Part shown: piece by piece, positions 53,712 through 64,000 of the stretch | Numbering within the stretch: position 1 is the first letter of the stretch | Layout: each line of letters begins with the position of its first letter | The notes under the pieces: generated by a model | The model's input: only the letters and a program-made list of their open reading frames with translations | Told to the model about the DNA's origin: nothing | Database searches by the model: none | NCBI RefSeq assembly: GCF_009807005.1 | Contig: NZ_WUBR01000002.1 | Coordinates: 868,001 to 932,000, forward strand | From: Aurantiacibacter rhizosphaerae | GTDB lineage: Bacteria; Pseudomonadota; Alphaproteobacteria; Sphingomonadales; Sphingomonadaceae | DNA: 64,000 bases | Reading direction: 5' to 3' | Made by a program: the position numbers and the translations under genes

Positions 53712-54480
53712 ATGCCCTATCGCACCCCCAAACCGCCCGCCGCCGCGTGAATTTGAAGTTCTTTCCCGGCACAATGTCTCCCCCAACCTGTTGCGGATCA
53801 CGCTGGGCGGACCGGCAATGGCCCACTTTCCCGATGGTCAGGAAGGCGGCTATCTGAAGCTGCACCTGCCGCTGGCCGATGGCAAGGTGGCAGTGCGCAC
53901 CTATACCATTCGCGCGCAGCGGAGAGATGGTCTGGATATCGACTTCGCCCTCCACGCCGAAACCGCCACCGGCCATGCCGGCCCGGCAACGGACTGGGCC
54001 ATGACCGTGGCACCGGGTGCGCGGGTGAAGGTATCGGGGCCGGGCCCGGCAAAGCCGCTGGTGGAAGGCCATGATTTCTACATGGTGGCAGGCGATATGA
54101 CGGCGCTACCGGCGATATCGGTGAACCTCGCCGCCCTGCCCGCCGATGCGCGCGGACTGGCGGTGATAGAGGTGATGGACGATGCCGATGCGCAGGATCT
54201 GGTGAAGCCGGATGGCGTGGAAATCCAGTGGCTGGTGGTGCCCCAGCCCGGTTCGCAGCCAGAGGCACTGGCCCAGCGATTGCAGGCCCGCGAATGGCCG
54301 CAGGGCAGCGTCTATGCGTGGAGCGCGAGCGAATTCACCGCGATGAAGGCGCTGCGCAAATATCTGCGAGAGGATCGCGAACTTGGCCCGGATCGGCTCT
54401 ACATCTCTTCCTACTGGAAGTGCGGCCTGACGGAGGAGGATCACAAGCGCATCAAGCGCGAGGATGCCGACGCGCAGTAA
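53712..54480 (+). pseudogene. Siderophore-interacting flavoprotein, start apparently frameshifted
   Basis: The main frame (from about 53749) encodes a siderophore-interacting protein: the FAD-binding barrel (LLRITLGGPAMAHFPDGQEG; VRTYTIRAQ), the middle linker and the C-terminal NAD(P)H region (FYMVAGDMTALPAIS; YISSYWKCGLTEEDH). Such enzymes reduce ferric siderophores in the cytoplasm. The expected N-terminus MPYRTPKPP starts at the ATG 53712, one frame off, and runs into TGA at 53748. Removing one base in the C-rich stretch 53724-53744 would give MPYRTPKPPPPREFEV. In the main frame no ATG or GTG start is suitably placed. It may be a real frameshift or a sequencing error; if error, this is an intact gene. 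Confidence 0.65.
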
Positions 54481-54496
54481 GCTTCGCGCCACCCGG

Positions 54497-56470
54497 TCAG
54501 CCGCGATGCTCTTGCAGAAGGGCTAGCCGGTGCTGGATTTCCGGCGTTTTCAGCAGGTCTTGCAGTGGCGCATCCAGTCGCCTGCGCCAGTTGGGGTGTT
54601 CGGTGATGGTGCCGGGAAGATTGGGTTGCTGGATCAGTCCCAGCAGGTCTTCAAGCGTGATGACGGCGAGAGCGCTGGGGGTGCGGGCGATATGCGCGAT
54701 GCCGGCATCCACTAAGGCCTGAGGATCATCCGCAGCGGGGCGCGGCGCATCGCCTGCGAGAGTGGACCACAGCAGACCCCGATCCCATTCGCGAATGTCC
54801 TGCGCCTCTGCGAGCGTCATACCCTGCGGCAATCGACGCAGCCGGTTTGCCCAGACAAGGTCTGCGCCCGTCCACCAGCCTGCCAGCGTTTGCGTGTCAT
54901 GTGTGCCGCTTAACGCAGTTGCCAGCGGATCGTAATCCTGCGCGCCGATAAAGCCGTTGTCCTGCGCCCGCTCAAACCACAGTACCCGCATGCCCAGCAT
55001 CCTGCGCCGCGCAATGGCATCGGAGAAATCATGCGGAGCGGTGCCCAGATCCTCCGCAATCACAAAGGCATTGGCAAGATGTGCCTCCAGCGTCAGCAGG
55101 CGCATCAGATCCTCAAATGGGTAGGTGAGATAGGCACCATCCGCCGGGCCGCCGCCTTCGGGGATGACCCACAGCCGCGCCAGGCCGAAGGCGTGATCGA
55201 TCCGCAAGCCCCCGCCATGCGCCAGCGCCGCGCGGATCATCGCGATCCACGGGGCATAGCCACTGCGCCGCAATCCTTGCGGAGAAAAGCTGGTAATCGC
55301 CCAGTTCTGCCCATGCGGGCCCAGCGGATCGGGCGGCGCGCCGATGGTGAGCCCGCGCAGCATGGCATCGCCCAGCGCCCAGCCATCGCTGCCACCCGGA
55401 TCAACCCCCACGGCCAGATCGCCCACCAGCCCTATCGTCATCCCCGCCGCCCTTGCGCGGGCCTGCACTTCGGCAAGGCTGCGGCGCGTTATCGCCTGCA
55501 CGAAGGCGTGGAATTCCACCTCTGCGGCATGTTTGGCGGCAAAGCTGGCGACAGCCTTGTTCTGCGGGTTCTGGTAACGCGTTGGCCAGTCGCGCCAGCC
55601 TTTCGCCCCATTTGGGCGGAAGTGGCAATCCAGCGTATCGAAAATGGCGTGCAGGCGCTGGCGTTCGTCCGGCTCGCCGATGATCTGCGCGCGTTGCGCG
55701 CCTGTCAGACCGTCAAAGAACGCGCGCATGGCAGAAAGCCGCGCGGGCAGCGCATTTGGCCAGTCGATCAGCGGATTGTCCTGCACATCGTCCGGCAAAG
55801 GCTTGTGGCCCACCAATTCGGGCGCGGCCATCGCGCCGTTTAGGTGGATGCGGCTGGATGGGGAATAGGGGCTGAAATTCTCGCCCGTTCCGGGGAACAG
55901 GGCATGCACCGGATTGATCGCCACAGCATCTGCGCCCGCTGCGGCAAGGCTCTCCACCGCTTGTGCCAGATCGCCAAGATCACCAAACCCGCTGGGCTGC
56001 GCGCCCCGCAAGGACGGGATTTGCAGCGACACGCCCCAGGGCTTTCGCTCGCCCGCTGGCGGCAACGGGCAGTGCGGGGGAGCCACGGCCAGCCGCGTTG
56101 CTTCGCCATCGATGCGGCAATCGTAATATCCCGGCGCATCCGGCGCGATGGGCACGCCGTCTTCCTGCAAAAGCGGAAATGTGGTGCCATCCGCGCTGAT
56201 GATCTCGGCACTGTTGCACGCTTCTAGGGCATTGATCGGCATGCTTGCATCGGCCACGATCAGCGCCGCCAGAGCCGCCTCTTCGCGCTGCAAGGCCTTG
56301 ATGCTGTTCGCTATCTGCCGGTCCGAGCCCGATTTGTGGCCGAGGGCCGCCAGTATCGTTTCCAGCGTAGCATCGGGCACGATATGCTCTTGCCCATCCA
56401 CGTCGTGCCAATGGCGTTGCAGCCCGGCAGCCTCGGCCAGTGCGTGCAGTGGCGCCACAGAATCATTCAT
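54497..56470 (-). CDS. malQ: 4-alpha-glucanotransferase
   Basis: The 657-residue amylomaltase (GH77) moves glucan segments between malto-oligosaccharides. Seen: SLQIPSLRGAQPSGFGDLGD, nucleophile region LRIDHAFGLARLWVIP, acid/base VIAEDLGTAP, and GTHDTQTLAGWW. The start at 56470 opens MNDSVAPL; a longer frame continues upstream without support. It faces away from glgP, and the pair probably shares the 176-base divergent promoter region, linking malto-oligosaccharide recycling to glycogen breakdown. Confidence 0.92.
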   Translation of the reverse strand: MNDSVAPLHALAEAAGLQRHWHDVDGQEHIVPDATLETILAALGHKSGSDRQIANSIKALQREEAALAALIVADASMPINALEACNSAEIISADGTTFPLLQEDGVPIAPDAPGYYDCRIDGEATRLAVAPPHCPLPPAGERKPWGVSLQIPSLRGAQPSGFGDLGDLAQAVESLAAAGADAVAINPVHALFPGTGENFSPYSPSSRIHLNGAMAAPELVGHKPLPDDVQDNPLIDWPNALPARLSAMRAFFDGLTGAQRAQIIGEPDERQRLHAIFDTLDCHFRPNGAKGWRDWPTRYQNPQNKAVASFAAKHAAEVEFHAFVQAITRRSLAEVQARARAAGMTIGLVGDLAVGVDPGGSDGWALGDAMLRGLTIGAPPDPLGPHGQNWAITSFSPQGLRRSGYAPWIAMIRAALAHGGGLRIDHAFGLARLWVIPEGGGPADGAYLTYPFEDLMRLLTLEAHLANAFVIAEDLGTAPHDFSDAIARRRMLGMRVLWFERAQDNGFIGAQDYDPLATALSGTHDTQTLAGWWTGADLVWANRLRRLPQGMTLAEAQDIREWDRGLLWSTLAGDAPRPAADDPQALVDAGIAHIARTPSALAVITLEDLLGLIQQPNLPGTITEHPNWRRRLDAPLQDLLKTPEIQHRLALLQEHRG

Positions 56471-56646
56471 CGCTGTTTCCCGGCCAATCCGGCGCGAAGC
56501 ATTGCGCCAAAGATGTCCGAACCGCAACACTAATGCTGCACCGCACAAATAAATAGGTATGCATGCCCAGTTTGGCGATTGCGCAGTGCACAAAAACCTG
56601 CCTACTACCTTGCTGCAAGAGGCATAATCGCGCCGGAGCACACCGC

Positions 56647-59115
56647 ATGATCCGGGGTGCCACGGTCCGAACAAGGATTAGTAATCACGTGACCACTCTT
56701 TCCCGGCCCAATGATCGACCTGGCAATGATGAAATCGACGCCCTGATTATCGATGCCCTGCGCCACCGCGTGGGCAAGGATGAGCGCGCGGCCAAGCCGC
56801 ACGACTGGTACACCGCCACCGTCTACGCCCTGCGCGACAAGGTGATCGACCGCTGGATGGAAAGCACGCGGCGCACCTATGCCGATGGCGCCAAGCGGGT
56901 GTATTACCTCAGCCTGGAATTCCTGATCGGGCGGCTGCTGCGCGATGCGGTGAACAATCTGGACCTTACGGGCGCGCTGGAGCGGGCATTGCGCACGCAT
57001 GGTTTCGAACTCGCCGAACTGGAAGAGCTGGAACCCGACGCGGCGCTTGGCAATGGCGGTCTCGGTCGCCTCGCCGCCTGCTTCATGGAAAGCCTCGCCA
57101 GCCTGGATATCCCTGCCTACGGCTATGGCATCCGCTATGTGAACGGCATGTTCCGCCAGCGGATCGACGAGGGCTGGCAGGTCGAATTGCCCGAAACATG
57201 GCTGAGCCACGGCAACCCCTGGGAATTTGATCGCCGCGAAAGCGCCTATCGCATCGGCTTTGGCGGTGAAGTCATCAGCGATGGCGACGGCGTGGAATGG
57301 CATCCCGCCGAAGAGGTAGAGGCGTCTGCCGTGGATACGCCGGTGGTGGGCTGGCGCGGCGCGCGGGTGAACACCCTGCGCCTGTGGACCGCCAATGCGC
57401 TGGACCCGATCAAGCTGGACGCCTTCAACGCGGGCGATCACGTTGGCGCGCTGGAAGGCGAGGCGCGCGCCGCCAGCCTGGTGCGCGTGCTGTACCCTGC
57501 GGATTCGCACAAGGCGGGGCAGGAATTGCGGCTGCGGCAGGAGTATTTCTTCTCCGCTGCATCCATACAGGACATCATCCGCCGCCACATGCAGTTCCAT
57601 GAGGATATCCGCACCCTGCCCGACAAGGCGGCCATCCAGCTGAACGATACGCATCCCGCCGTGGCCGTGGCGGAAATTATCCGTCTGCTGGTGGACGAGC
57701 ATGGGCTGGAGTTTGACGAGGCGCTGGATATCACCCGCCGCACCGTGGGCTACACCAACCACACTTTGCTGCCCGAAGCGCTGGAAAGCTGGCCCCTGCC
57801 GCTGTTCGAGCGCCTTCTGCCGCGCCACATGCAGATCATCTATGCGCTGAACAGCCGCGTGCTGCGCGATGCCCGCAAGGCCGGGATGGACGATCCCGCC
57901 GTGGCAGCCATCAGCCTGATTGACGAGGGCGGTGACAGGCGCGTGCGCATGGCCAACCTTGCCTTCACCGGCGCGCACAGCGTGAACGGCGTGGCGGCGC
58001 TGCATACAGAGCTGATGAAGCAGACCGTCTTCCACGATCTGCACACGCTCTATCCTGAGAAGATCAATAACAAGACCAATGGCGTAACCCCGCGCCGCTG
58101 GCTGATGCAGTGCAATCCCGGCCTGACCGGCGTGATCCGCGATGCCATTGGCGATGGTTTCATGGACGACACCACCCAGCTGGAAAAACTGAACAAGCTG
58201 GCCGGCGATGCCGCCCTGCAGGAACGCATTGCCGAGGTGAAGCGCGCCAACAAGGTGGCGCTGGCCGGGCATATCAAGGAATTGACCGGCATCCGCGTCG
58301 ATCCCGATGCCATGTTCGATGTGCAGATCAAGCGCATCCATGAATACAAGCGCCAGCTGCTGAACCTGATAGAGACAGTGGCCCTGTACGACCAGATCCG
58401 CAGCCATCCAGAAAAGGACTGGGTGCCGCGCGTCAAGATCTTCGGCGGCAAGGCCGCGCCCAGCTATCACAACGCGAAGCTGATCATAAAGCTGGCCAAT
58501 GATATCGCCCGGCGGATCAACAGCGATCCATCGGTATCCGGCCTGCTGAAAGTGGTGTTCGTCCCCAATTACAACGTCACGCTGGCCGAACGGATCATCC
58601 CCGCATCCGATCTTTCCGAGCAGATCAGCACCGCCGGCATGGAAGCCAGTGGCACGGGCAACATGAAGTTCGCCCTTAATGGCGCGCTCACCATCGGTAC
58701 GCTGGATGGCGCCAATATCGAGATCAAGGATCGCGTGGGTGACGAGAATATCGTGATCTTCGGGATGACCGCCGAGGAAGTGGCGGAAAAGCGCGCCAAT
58801 GGATACAATCCGCGCGCTGTAATCGAAGGCTCTCCCGAACTGCGGCAGGCGGTGGAAGGCATCGCGGGCGGCGTATTCTCTCCCGATGACAAGGATCGCT
58901 ACAAGGATCTGATGGGCGGCCTTTACGACAGCGACTGGTTCATGGTGGCCGCCGATTTCGATGCCTATGCCGCTGCGCAGCGCGATGTGGACGCCCGTTG
59001 GCGCGATCCCGCCGGATGGCGCAAGGCGGCCATCCACAATATCGCCAATGTCGGCTGGTTCTCTTCTGACAGGACGATCAGCGAATATGCCCGCGATATC
59101 TGGGGCGTGCTGTAA
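56647..59115 (+). CDS. glgP: Glycogen/maltodextrin phosphorylase
   Basis: The 822-residue GT35 enzyme releases glucose 1-phosphate from alpha-1,4-glucans. Motifs: YYLSLEFLIGRLLRDAVNNL, DAALGNGGLGRLAACFMESL, and the pyridoxal-phosphate lysine in EASGTGNMKFALNG. ATG at 56647 has GGAG eight bases upstream; GTG at 56689 is an alternative. It begins the glgP-glgB-glgC-glgA run. Confidence 0.92.
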   Translation: MIRGATVRTRISNHVTTLSRPNDRPGNDEIDALIIDALRHRVGKDERAAKPHDWYTATVYALRDKVIDRWMESTRRTYADGAKRVYYLSLEFLIGRLLRDAVNNLDLTGALERALRTHGFELAELEELEPDAALGNGGLGRLAACFMESLASLDIPAYGYGIRYVNGMFRQRIDEGWQVELPETWLSHGNPWEFDRRESAYRIGFGGEVISDGDGVEWHPAEEVEASAVDTPVVGWRGARVNTLRLWTANALDPIKLDAFNAGDHVGALEGEARAASLVRVLYPADSHKAGQELRLRQEYFFSAASIQDIIRRHMQFHEDIRTLPDKAAIQLNDTHPAVAVAEIIRLLVDEHGLEFDEALDITRRTVGYTNHTLLPEALESWPLPLFERLLPRHMQIIYALNSRVLRDARKAGMDDPAVAAISLIDEGGDRRVRMANLAFTGAHSVNGVAALHTELMKQTVFHDLHTLYPEKINNKTNGVTPRRWLMQCNPGLTGVIRDAIGDGFMDDTTQLEKLNKLAGDAALQERIAEVKRANKVALAGHIKELTGIRVDPDAMFDVQIKRIHEYKRQLLNLIETVALYDQIRSHPEKDWVPRVKIFGGKAAPSYHNAKLIIKLANDIARRINSDPSVSGLLKVVFVPNYNVTLAERIIPASDLSEQISTAGMEASGTGNMKFALNGALTIGTLDGANIEIKDRVGDENIVIFGMTAEEVAEKRANGYNPRAVIEGSPELRQAVEGIAGGVFSPDDKDRYKDLMGGLYDSDWFMVAADFDAYAAAQRDVDARWRDPAGWRKAAIHNIANVGWFSSDRTISEYARDIWGVL

Positions 59116-59233
59116 TTCGTCAGAAACCCTGGTGCCAAAACGGCAACGCATACGTTTTCATGTATCGTAACGCTGCCGGGTGCTGCACAATGCCCGCAGC
59201 AAGGTCAAAAAGGCCTGCAACAAGGGGATTTGG

Positions 59234-61399
59234 GTGAAGCCGCCAGCCGCAGCCATCGACGCGCTATTTGCCGGAACGCAAGCTGATCCCTTCGCCCTGC
59301 TCGGCCCGCACGAGGGGCCAGACGGCACATTCGCCCGCGCCATGCTGCCGGGCGCCGAGAGCGCAGAAGCATACTCCTTGCGCGGCGTCAAAATCGGCAA
59401 GCTGAAGCGGGTCGATGATCGCGGATTGTTCGAAGGCAAGCTGCGCGGCAAGCCCAGGCCGGTGAAGTACAAGTGCCAGGGCGGCGGCGCCGAGTGGTGG
59501 GTGACAGATCCCTACAGCTTTGGCCCCGTGCTGGGCCCGCTGGACGATTTGCTGATTGCGCAGGGCACGCATTACCGCCTGTTTGACAAGCTGGGCGCGC
59601 ATCTGATCGAGCATGAGGGAAGCCACGGCGTGCATTTCGCCGTATGGGCACCCAATGCGCGCAACGTCAGCGTGGTGGGCGATTTCAACGATTGGGATGC
59701 CACACGCCACCCCATGCGCAACCGCGTGGATATCGGCGTGTGGGAACTGTTCATTCCCGATATCGCGGAAGGCCGCGCCTACAAATATCGCATCATCGGC
59801 CCCGATGGCGTGGAGCAGCCGCTGAAGGCGGACCCCTACGCCTTCGCCAGCGAATTGCGCCCCAAGACCGCCTCCATCACCGCCCGCCCCGCCAAGCCCG
59901 ACTGGGGGGACGAGGCGCACCGCGCGCACTGGGCAAACGTGGACCCACGGCGAGAGGCGATCTCTATTTACGAGGTGCACGCCGGATCCTGGCAGCGCGA
60001 CGACAATGACTGGTTTTTAAGCTGGGATGAGATGGCCGAACGGCTGATCCCCTATGTCGCCGAGATGGGCTTTACCCATATCGAATTCCTGCCGATTTCC
60101 GAATTTCCCTATGATCCAAGCTGGGGCTACCAGACCACCGGCCTTTACGCGCCCAGCGCCCGTTTCGGCGGGCCGGACGGGTTTGCCCGCTTCGTGGATG
60201 GCGCGCACCGGGCGGGTATCTCCATCCTGCTGGATTGGGTGCCCGCGCATTTCCCCACGGATGATCACGGCCTTGCCATGTTCGATGGCACGGCGCTGTA
60301 TGAGCATGCCGATCCCCGGCTTGGCTTCCACCCGGACTGGAACACCGCGATCTACAATTTCGGGCGGCGAGAGGTGGCAAGCTTCCTCGTCAACAATGCC
60401 CTGTTCTGGGCAGAGCAATATCATGTCGATGGCCTGCGCGTGGATGCCGTCGCATCGATGCTGTACCGGGATTATTCGCGCAAGGATGGCGAGTGGATCC
60501 CCAATGCCGATGGCGGGCGGGAGAACTGGGAAGCGGTGGATCTGCTGCGAGCCATGAACCGCGCGGTCCACGCCAGCCATCCCGGCATCCTTACCATTGC
60601 GGAGGAATCGACCAGCTGGCCCGGCGTATCCCAGCCCGCTTTCGAAGAAGGCCCGCGCACCAGCCTTGGCTTTGGCTTCAAGTGGAACATGGGCTTCATG
60701 CACGATACGCTGCAGTACATGGCGCGCGATCCCATCCACCGGAAGCACCACCACAGCGATATCACCTTCGGCCTGGTTTACGCCTTCAGCGAGAATTTCG
60801 TCCTGCCGCTGAGCCATGACGAGGTGGTACATGGCAAGGGCAGCCTGCTGACGAAGATGAGCGGCGACGAGTGGCAGCAATTTGCCAATCTGCGCGCCTA
60901 TTATGGTTTGATGTGGGGCTATCCCGGCAAGAAGCTGCTGTTCATGGGGCAGGAATTTGCCCAGCGCCGCGAATGGAGCGAGGAACGCGCCCTCGACTGG
61001 GATTTGCTGGATGCACCGGCCCACAAGGGCATCCAGACGCTCGTGCGCGATCTCAACGCTGTGTACAAATCAACGCCCGCCCTGCACGCCCGCGATTGCG
61101 AAGGCGAGGGGTTTGAATGGCTGGTGGCGGACGATGCCGACGCGTCGGTTTTCGCCTGGCTGCGCAAATGCCCCGGTGAGCCGCCGGTGGCGGTGATCTG
61201 CAACATGACACCGATGCTGCACGATGCCTATGGGCTGGGACTGCCGATGGACGGTGAATGGTCCGAGGTGCTTAACACCGATGCGCAGGAATATGGCGGC
61301 AGCGGCGCGGGCAATATGGGTGCAATAAATGTGCGCGATGGAAGGGCGACGGTGTGCCTGCCGCCGCTTTCCACCATCATGCTGAAGTTCAAGGGTTAG
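59234..61399 (+). CDS. glgB: 1,4-alpha-glucan branching enzyme
   Basis: The 721-residue GH13 enzyme has an N-terminal GlgB domain ([20 protein letters not shown]), a CBM48 module ([20 protein letters not shown]), and the catalytic barrel with nucleophile Asp in [12 protein letters not shown], acid Glu in [13 protein letters not shown] and [12 protein letters not shown] chose GTG at 59234 because AAGGGGA lies five bases upstream and the length then matches the family; GTG at 59180 would add 18 unlikely residues. Confidence 0.93.
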   Translation: MKPPAAAIDALFAGTQADPFALLGPHEGPDGTFARAMLPGAESAEAYSLRGVKIGKLKRVDDRGLFEGKLRGKPRPVKYKCQGGGAEWWVTDPYSFGPVLGPLDDLLIAQGTHYRLFDKLGAHLIEHEGSHGVHFAVWAPNARNVSVVGDFNDWDATRHPMRNRVDIGVWELFIPDIAEGRAYKYRIIGPDGVEQPLKADPYAFASELRPKTASITARPAKPDWGDEAHRAHWANVDPRREAISIYEVHAGSWQRDDNDWFLSWDEMAERLIPYVAEMGFTHIEFLPISEFPYDPSWGYQTTGLYAPSARFGGPDGFARFVDGAHRAGISILLDWVPAHFPTDDHGLAMFDGTALYEHADPRLGFHPDWNTAIYNFGRREVASFLVNNALFWAEQYHVDGLRVDAVASMLYRDYSRKDGEWIPNADGGRENWEAVDLLRAMNRAVHASHPGILTIAEESTSWPGVSQPAFEEGPRTSLGFGFKWNMGFMHDTLQYMARDPIHRKHHHSDITFGLVYAFSENFVLPLSHDEVVHGKGSLLTKMSGDEWQQFANLRAYYGLMWGYPGKKLLFMGQEFAQRREWSEERALDWDLLDAPAHKGIQTLVRDLNAVYKSTPALHARDCEGEGFEWLVADDADASVFAWLRKCPGEPPVAVICNMTPMLHDAYGLGLPMDGEWSEVLNTDAQEYGGSGAGNMGAINVRDGRATVCLPPLSTIMLKFKG

Positions 61400-61419
61400 A
61401 AGATCCGAAGGAGAGGCCG

Positions 61420-62682
61420 ATGAAGAGAACGTATTCGCAACCGCTGGCACGTGACGCAATGGCCTATGTGCTGGCGGGCGGGCGTGGCAGCCGCCTGCTG
61501 GAACTGACGGACCGCCGCGCAAAGCCCGCGGTGTATTTCGGCGGCGTCTCCCGGATCATCGATTTCGCCCTTTCCAACGCCATCAACTCCGGCATCCGCC
61601 GCATTGGCGTGGCAACACAATACAAGGCGCACAGCCTGATCCGCCACATGCAGCGTGCATGGAATTTCATGCGGCCCGAACGCAACGAAAGCTTCGACAT
61701 CCTGCCCGCCAGCCAGCGCGTTTCCGAAAGCCAGTGGTACGAGGGAACCGCGGACGCCGTGTTCCAGAACATCGACATCATCCAGGCCCATGCGCCCAAG
61801 TACATGATCATCCTGGCGGGTGACCATGTGTACAAGATGGATTACGAGCTGATGCTGCGCCAGCACGTGGAAAGCGGCGCGGATGTGACCGTGGGCTGCC
61901 TTGTCGTGCCGCGCATGGAGGCGACAGGCTTTGGCGTGATGCATGTCGACAAGAGCGATGGCATCACCGACTTCATCGAAAAACCTGCCGATCCTCCGGG
62001 CATTCCGGGGCAGGAGGACATGGCCCTTGCCAGCATGGGCATCTATGTTTTCGAAACGGAATTGCTGTTCGATCAGCTTCGCCGCGATGCCGACGATCCC
62101 GATTCCAAGCGCGATTTTGGCGGCGACATCATCCCGTGGCTGGTGAAGAACGGCAAGGCGCAGGCGCATCGCTTCACCCATTCCTGCATCCGCGCCGCGG
62201 ACGAGATCGAGGAATACTGGCGCGATGTCGGCACGCTGGATGCCTATTTCGATGCCAATCTGGATCTCACCGACACGGTGCCAAAGCTGAACCTCTACGA
62301 TCGCGACTGGCCGATCTGGACCGACCAGGTCGTGGCCGCGCCCGCCAAGTTCGTGCATGACGAGGACGGGCGACGCGGCAGCGCGATCAGCTCTCTCATC
62401 AGTCAGGATTGCATCGTATCGGGCGCAATGGCGAAGCAGAGCCTGCTGTTCACGGGCGTGAAGATGGGCAGCTATTCCAATGTGGAACGCGGCGTGATCC
62501 TGCCCTACTGCAACATCGGCAGGCATGCGCGGCTGACCAATGTCATCCTCGATTCAGGCGTGCGCATCCCGGAAGGGCTCGTTGTGGGTGAGGATCCTGA
62601 ACTGGATGCGCGCCGCTTCCGGCGCAGTGAGAAGGGCGTATGCCTGATAACGAAACCGATGATCGAGAAGCTGGAGGGCTGA
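61420..62682 (+). CDS. glgC: Glucose-1-phosphate adenylyltransferase
   Basis: The 420-residue enzyme makes ADP-glucose, the committed step of glycogen synthesis. Seen: nucleotide loop [29 protein letters not shown] with the substrate-binding Glu-Lys, and the C-terminal left-handed beta-helix. ATG at 61420 follows AAGGAGAGG. Its stop overlaps the glgA start (TGATG). Regulation by glycolytic intermediates is typical of the family but cannot be read here. Confidence 0.95.
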   Translation: MKRTYSQPLARDAMAYVLAGGRGSRLLELTDRRAKPAVYFGGVSRIIDFALSNAINSGIRRIGVATQYKAHSLIRHMQRAWNFMRPERNESFDILPASQRVSESQWYEGTADAVFQNIDIIQAHAPKYMIILAGDHVYKMDYELMLRQHVESGADVTVGCLVVPRMEATGFGVMHVDKSDGITDFIEKPADPPGIPGQEDMALASMGIYVFETELLFDQLRRDADDPDSKRDFGGDIIPWLVKNGKAQAHRFTHSCIRAADEIEEYWRDVGTLDAYFDANLDLTDTVPKLNLYDRDWPIWTDQVVAAPAKFVHDEDGRRGSAISSLISQDCIVSGAMAKQSLLFTGVKMGSYSNVERGVILPYCNIGRHARLTNVILDSGVRIPEGLVVGEDPELDARRFRRSEKGVCLITKPMIEKLEG

Positions 62683-64000
62683 TGCCGCTGAAGGTCCTGT
62701 CGGTGGCATCGGAAGCGGTGCCGCTGGTGAAGACAGGTGGGCTGGCGGATGTGGCAGGCGCCCTGCCCGCTGCGCTTGCGCCCCATGATGTTGCAATGAC
62801 AACGCTGCTGCCCGGCTATCCCGCCGTGGTAAAGGCGATTGGCAAGGCAAAGCTGGTGCACAAGTGGCCATCGCTGCTGGGCAAGCCCGCGCGACTGCTA
62901 TCCGGCACGATCGGCGAGCACGGGCTGCTAGTGCTGGATTGCCCTTCCTATTTCGCCCGCGATGGCGGCCCGTATGGGGACAGCAAGGGACAGGACTGGG
63001 CCGATAACTGGCAACGCTTCGCCGCTTTTGGCAGGGCAGCTGCCGATATCGCATCGGGCGCGACGAAAGCCGGCAAGTTCGATCTCGTCCACGCCCATGA
63101 CTGGCAGGCGGCCATGACGCTGGCCTATCTGAAACTCGCCAGCGACACGCCGGATTTACCCAGTGTGATGACAATTCACAACATGGCCTTTCAGGGCCAT
63201 TTCGATGCCAAGATCTTCCCGCGCCTTGGCCTGCCATCCTCTGCCTGGTCCATTGACGGGGTGGAGAATTACGGCGGCGTCGGTTTCCTGAAGGCTGGCA
63301 TGCAGATGGCCGATATCATCACCACCGTCAGCCCCAGCTATGCCGCGGAAATTCGCCAGCCGGAATTCGGCATGGGGCTGGAAGGTCTGGTGGCGACGCG
63401 TGGCAACAGGGTGCGCGGGATTCTGAACGGCATCGATCCGCAAGTCTGGAACCCGGCAGAAGATAGCGAAATCCCCGCCAATTATTCGCACCGCACGCTG
63501 GCAAAACGAAAAACCAATAAGCGCGCGCTGGAAAAGGCCTTCGGGCTGGAGGAAAGCGACGGCCCGCTGTTCACCGTGGTCAGCCGCCTTACCTGGCAAA
63601 AGGGGATGGACGTGCTGCTGGAAGTGCTGGACCATCTCGTTGGCATCGGCGGGCGGCTGGCGCTGCTTGGTTCGGGTGACAAGGCGATGGAGGCCGGGCT
63701 GCATGAGGCTGCCGCGCGCCATCCCGGCAGAATCGGCCTGCACATCGGCTATGACGAGGGGTTATCCCACCGCTTGCAGGCAGGCGCCGATGCCATCCTG
63801 GTGCCCAGCCGATTCGAGCCTTGTGGCCTCACCCAGCTATACGGCCTTGCCTATGGCTGCGTGCCGGTGGTGGCGCGCACCGGCGGGTTGGCCGACACGG
63901 TGATCGATGCCAATCCCGCCGCGCTTGCCAGCGGCGTGGCCACCGGCATCCAGTTTGACGGGGTGCACTACCATGCCTTGCGCGCCGCGATTGACCGCGC
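62682..64000 (+). CDS. glgA: Glycogen synthase (3' end outside window)
   Basis: The frame is open from ATG 62682 to the last base, giving at least 439 residues of a GT5 glycogen synthase, so only the C-terminal part of about 40-50 residues is missing. Seen: ADP-glucose loop VPLVKTGGLADVAGALP, HAHDWQAAM, MTIHNMAFQGHF, ILNGIDPQVWNP, VSRLTWQKGMDVLLE, and SRFEPCGLTQLYGLAYGCVP. It overlaps glgC by one base. Confidence 0.95.
   Translation, partial: MPLKVLSVASEAVPLVKTGGLADVAGALPAALAPHDVAMTTLLPGYPAVVKAIGKAKLVHKWPSLLGKPARLLSGTIGEHGLLVLDCPSYFARDGGPYGDSKGQDWADNWQRFAAFGRAAADIASGATKAGKFDLVHAHDWQAAMTLAYLKLASDTPDLPSVMTIHNMAFQGHFDAKIFPRLGLPSSAWSIDGVENYGGVGFLKAGMQMADIITTVSPSYAAEIRQPEFGMGLEGLVATRGNRVRGILNGIDPQVWNPAEDSEIPANYSHRTLAKRKTNKRALEKAFGLEESDGPLFTVVSRLTWQKGMDVLLEVLDHLVGIGGRLALLGSGDKAMEAGLHEAAARHPGRIGLHIGYDEGLSHRLQAGADAILVPSRFEPCGLTQLYGLAYGCVPVVARTGGLADTVIDANPAALASGVATGIQFDGVHYHALRAAIDR

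Noticed and set aside
56605-59151. An 848-codon minus-strand frame opposite glgP
   Set aside because: glgP on the other strand has all phosphorylase motifs; this frame has none recognisable.
59145-59180. Possible terminator after glgP
   Set aside because: The stem around CGGCA/TGCCG is interrupted by several mismatches and is not followed by a T-run.

Overview
The window looks like chromosome of an alphaproteobacterium of the Sphingomonadales, most likely an Erythrobacteraceae or Sphingomonadaceae member. The basis is high GC, a ferulate cluster laid out as ferC-ferBA, protocatechuate 4,5-cleavage (ligAB), paired OmpA-type proteins, NodT-type efflux lipoproteins, and a VC_2705-type symporter with its DUF4212 partner. 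The taxonomic call is an inference from gene content. Genes are densely packed with many 1-4 base start/stop overlaps. No gene-free stretch exceeds about 300 bases; the longest, 4581-4807, holds a terminator. I saw no rRNA, tRNA, CRISPR array, insertion sequence or phage gene.

Layout. 1-4.6 kb: envelope and housekeeping genes (OmpA fragment, a 30-residue membrane peptide, a membrane-anchored helix-hairpin-helix protein, a lone receiver protein, glutaryl-CoA dehydrogenase, an OmpA porin with 24 consecutive prolines), then a TonB-like protein. 5.6-12 kb: lignin-monomer catabolism, with ferulate to vanillin (ferA, ferB, regulator ferC), an aldehyde dehydrogenase suited to vanillin, and ligAB for ring opening. 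12-16 kb: a membrane HTH/DUF4019 protein, a CaiB-type CoA-transferase, an amidohydrolase-family decarboxylase-like enzyme, and an AraC regulator.

16.2-24.8 kb is the most unusual block. A split PEP-synthase-like kinase (two subunits) is followed in overlapping order by a biotin carrier protein and a pyruvate-carboxylase-type carboxyltransferase, then a NagD-type HAD phosphatase. This matches the logic phosphorylate, carboxylate, dephosphorylate known for hydroxyaryl methyl ketones such as acetovanillone (the Acv and Hpe systems). No biotin carboxylase is present in the window. A VOC epimerase, a DUF3445 haem-demethylase-like protein and an LprI-like protein follow.

24.8-28.3 kb (minus strand): hupE, a secreted metallo-beta-lactamase-fold protein, xdhC and a mocA-like gene, with no molybdoenzyme. 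28.4-33.1 kb: a four-gene MacAB-type export operon. 33.2-37.3 kb: pirin, then homogentisate catabolism (hmgA, fahA, and divergent maiA). 37.4-41.4 kb: acetyl-CoA synthetase and a two-component Na+/carboxylate symporter. 41.5-48.2 kb: a TetR-controlled RND efflux operon. 48.2-52.2 kb: glycolate oxidase glcDEF. 52.3-54.5 kb: two tandem glutathione transferases and a siderophore-interacting flavoprotein whose start seems to be out of frame. 54.5-64 kb: glycogen metabolism (malQ facing glgP-glgB-glgC-glgA; glgA runs off the end).

Taken together the genes describe a lignin-aromatic degrader. Side chains are removed (FerAB, the ketone carboxylation block), rings are opened (LigAB, HmgA), the resulting C2-C5 units enter through AcsA, GcdH and GlcDEF, surplus carbon is stored as glycogen, and two efflux systems may export toxic phenolics.
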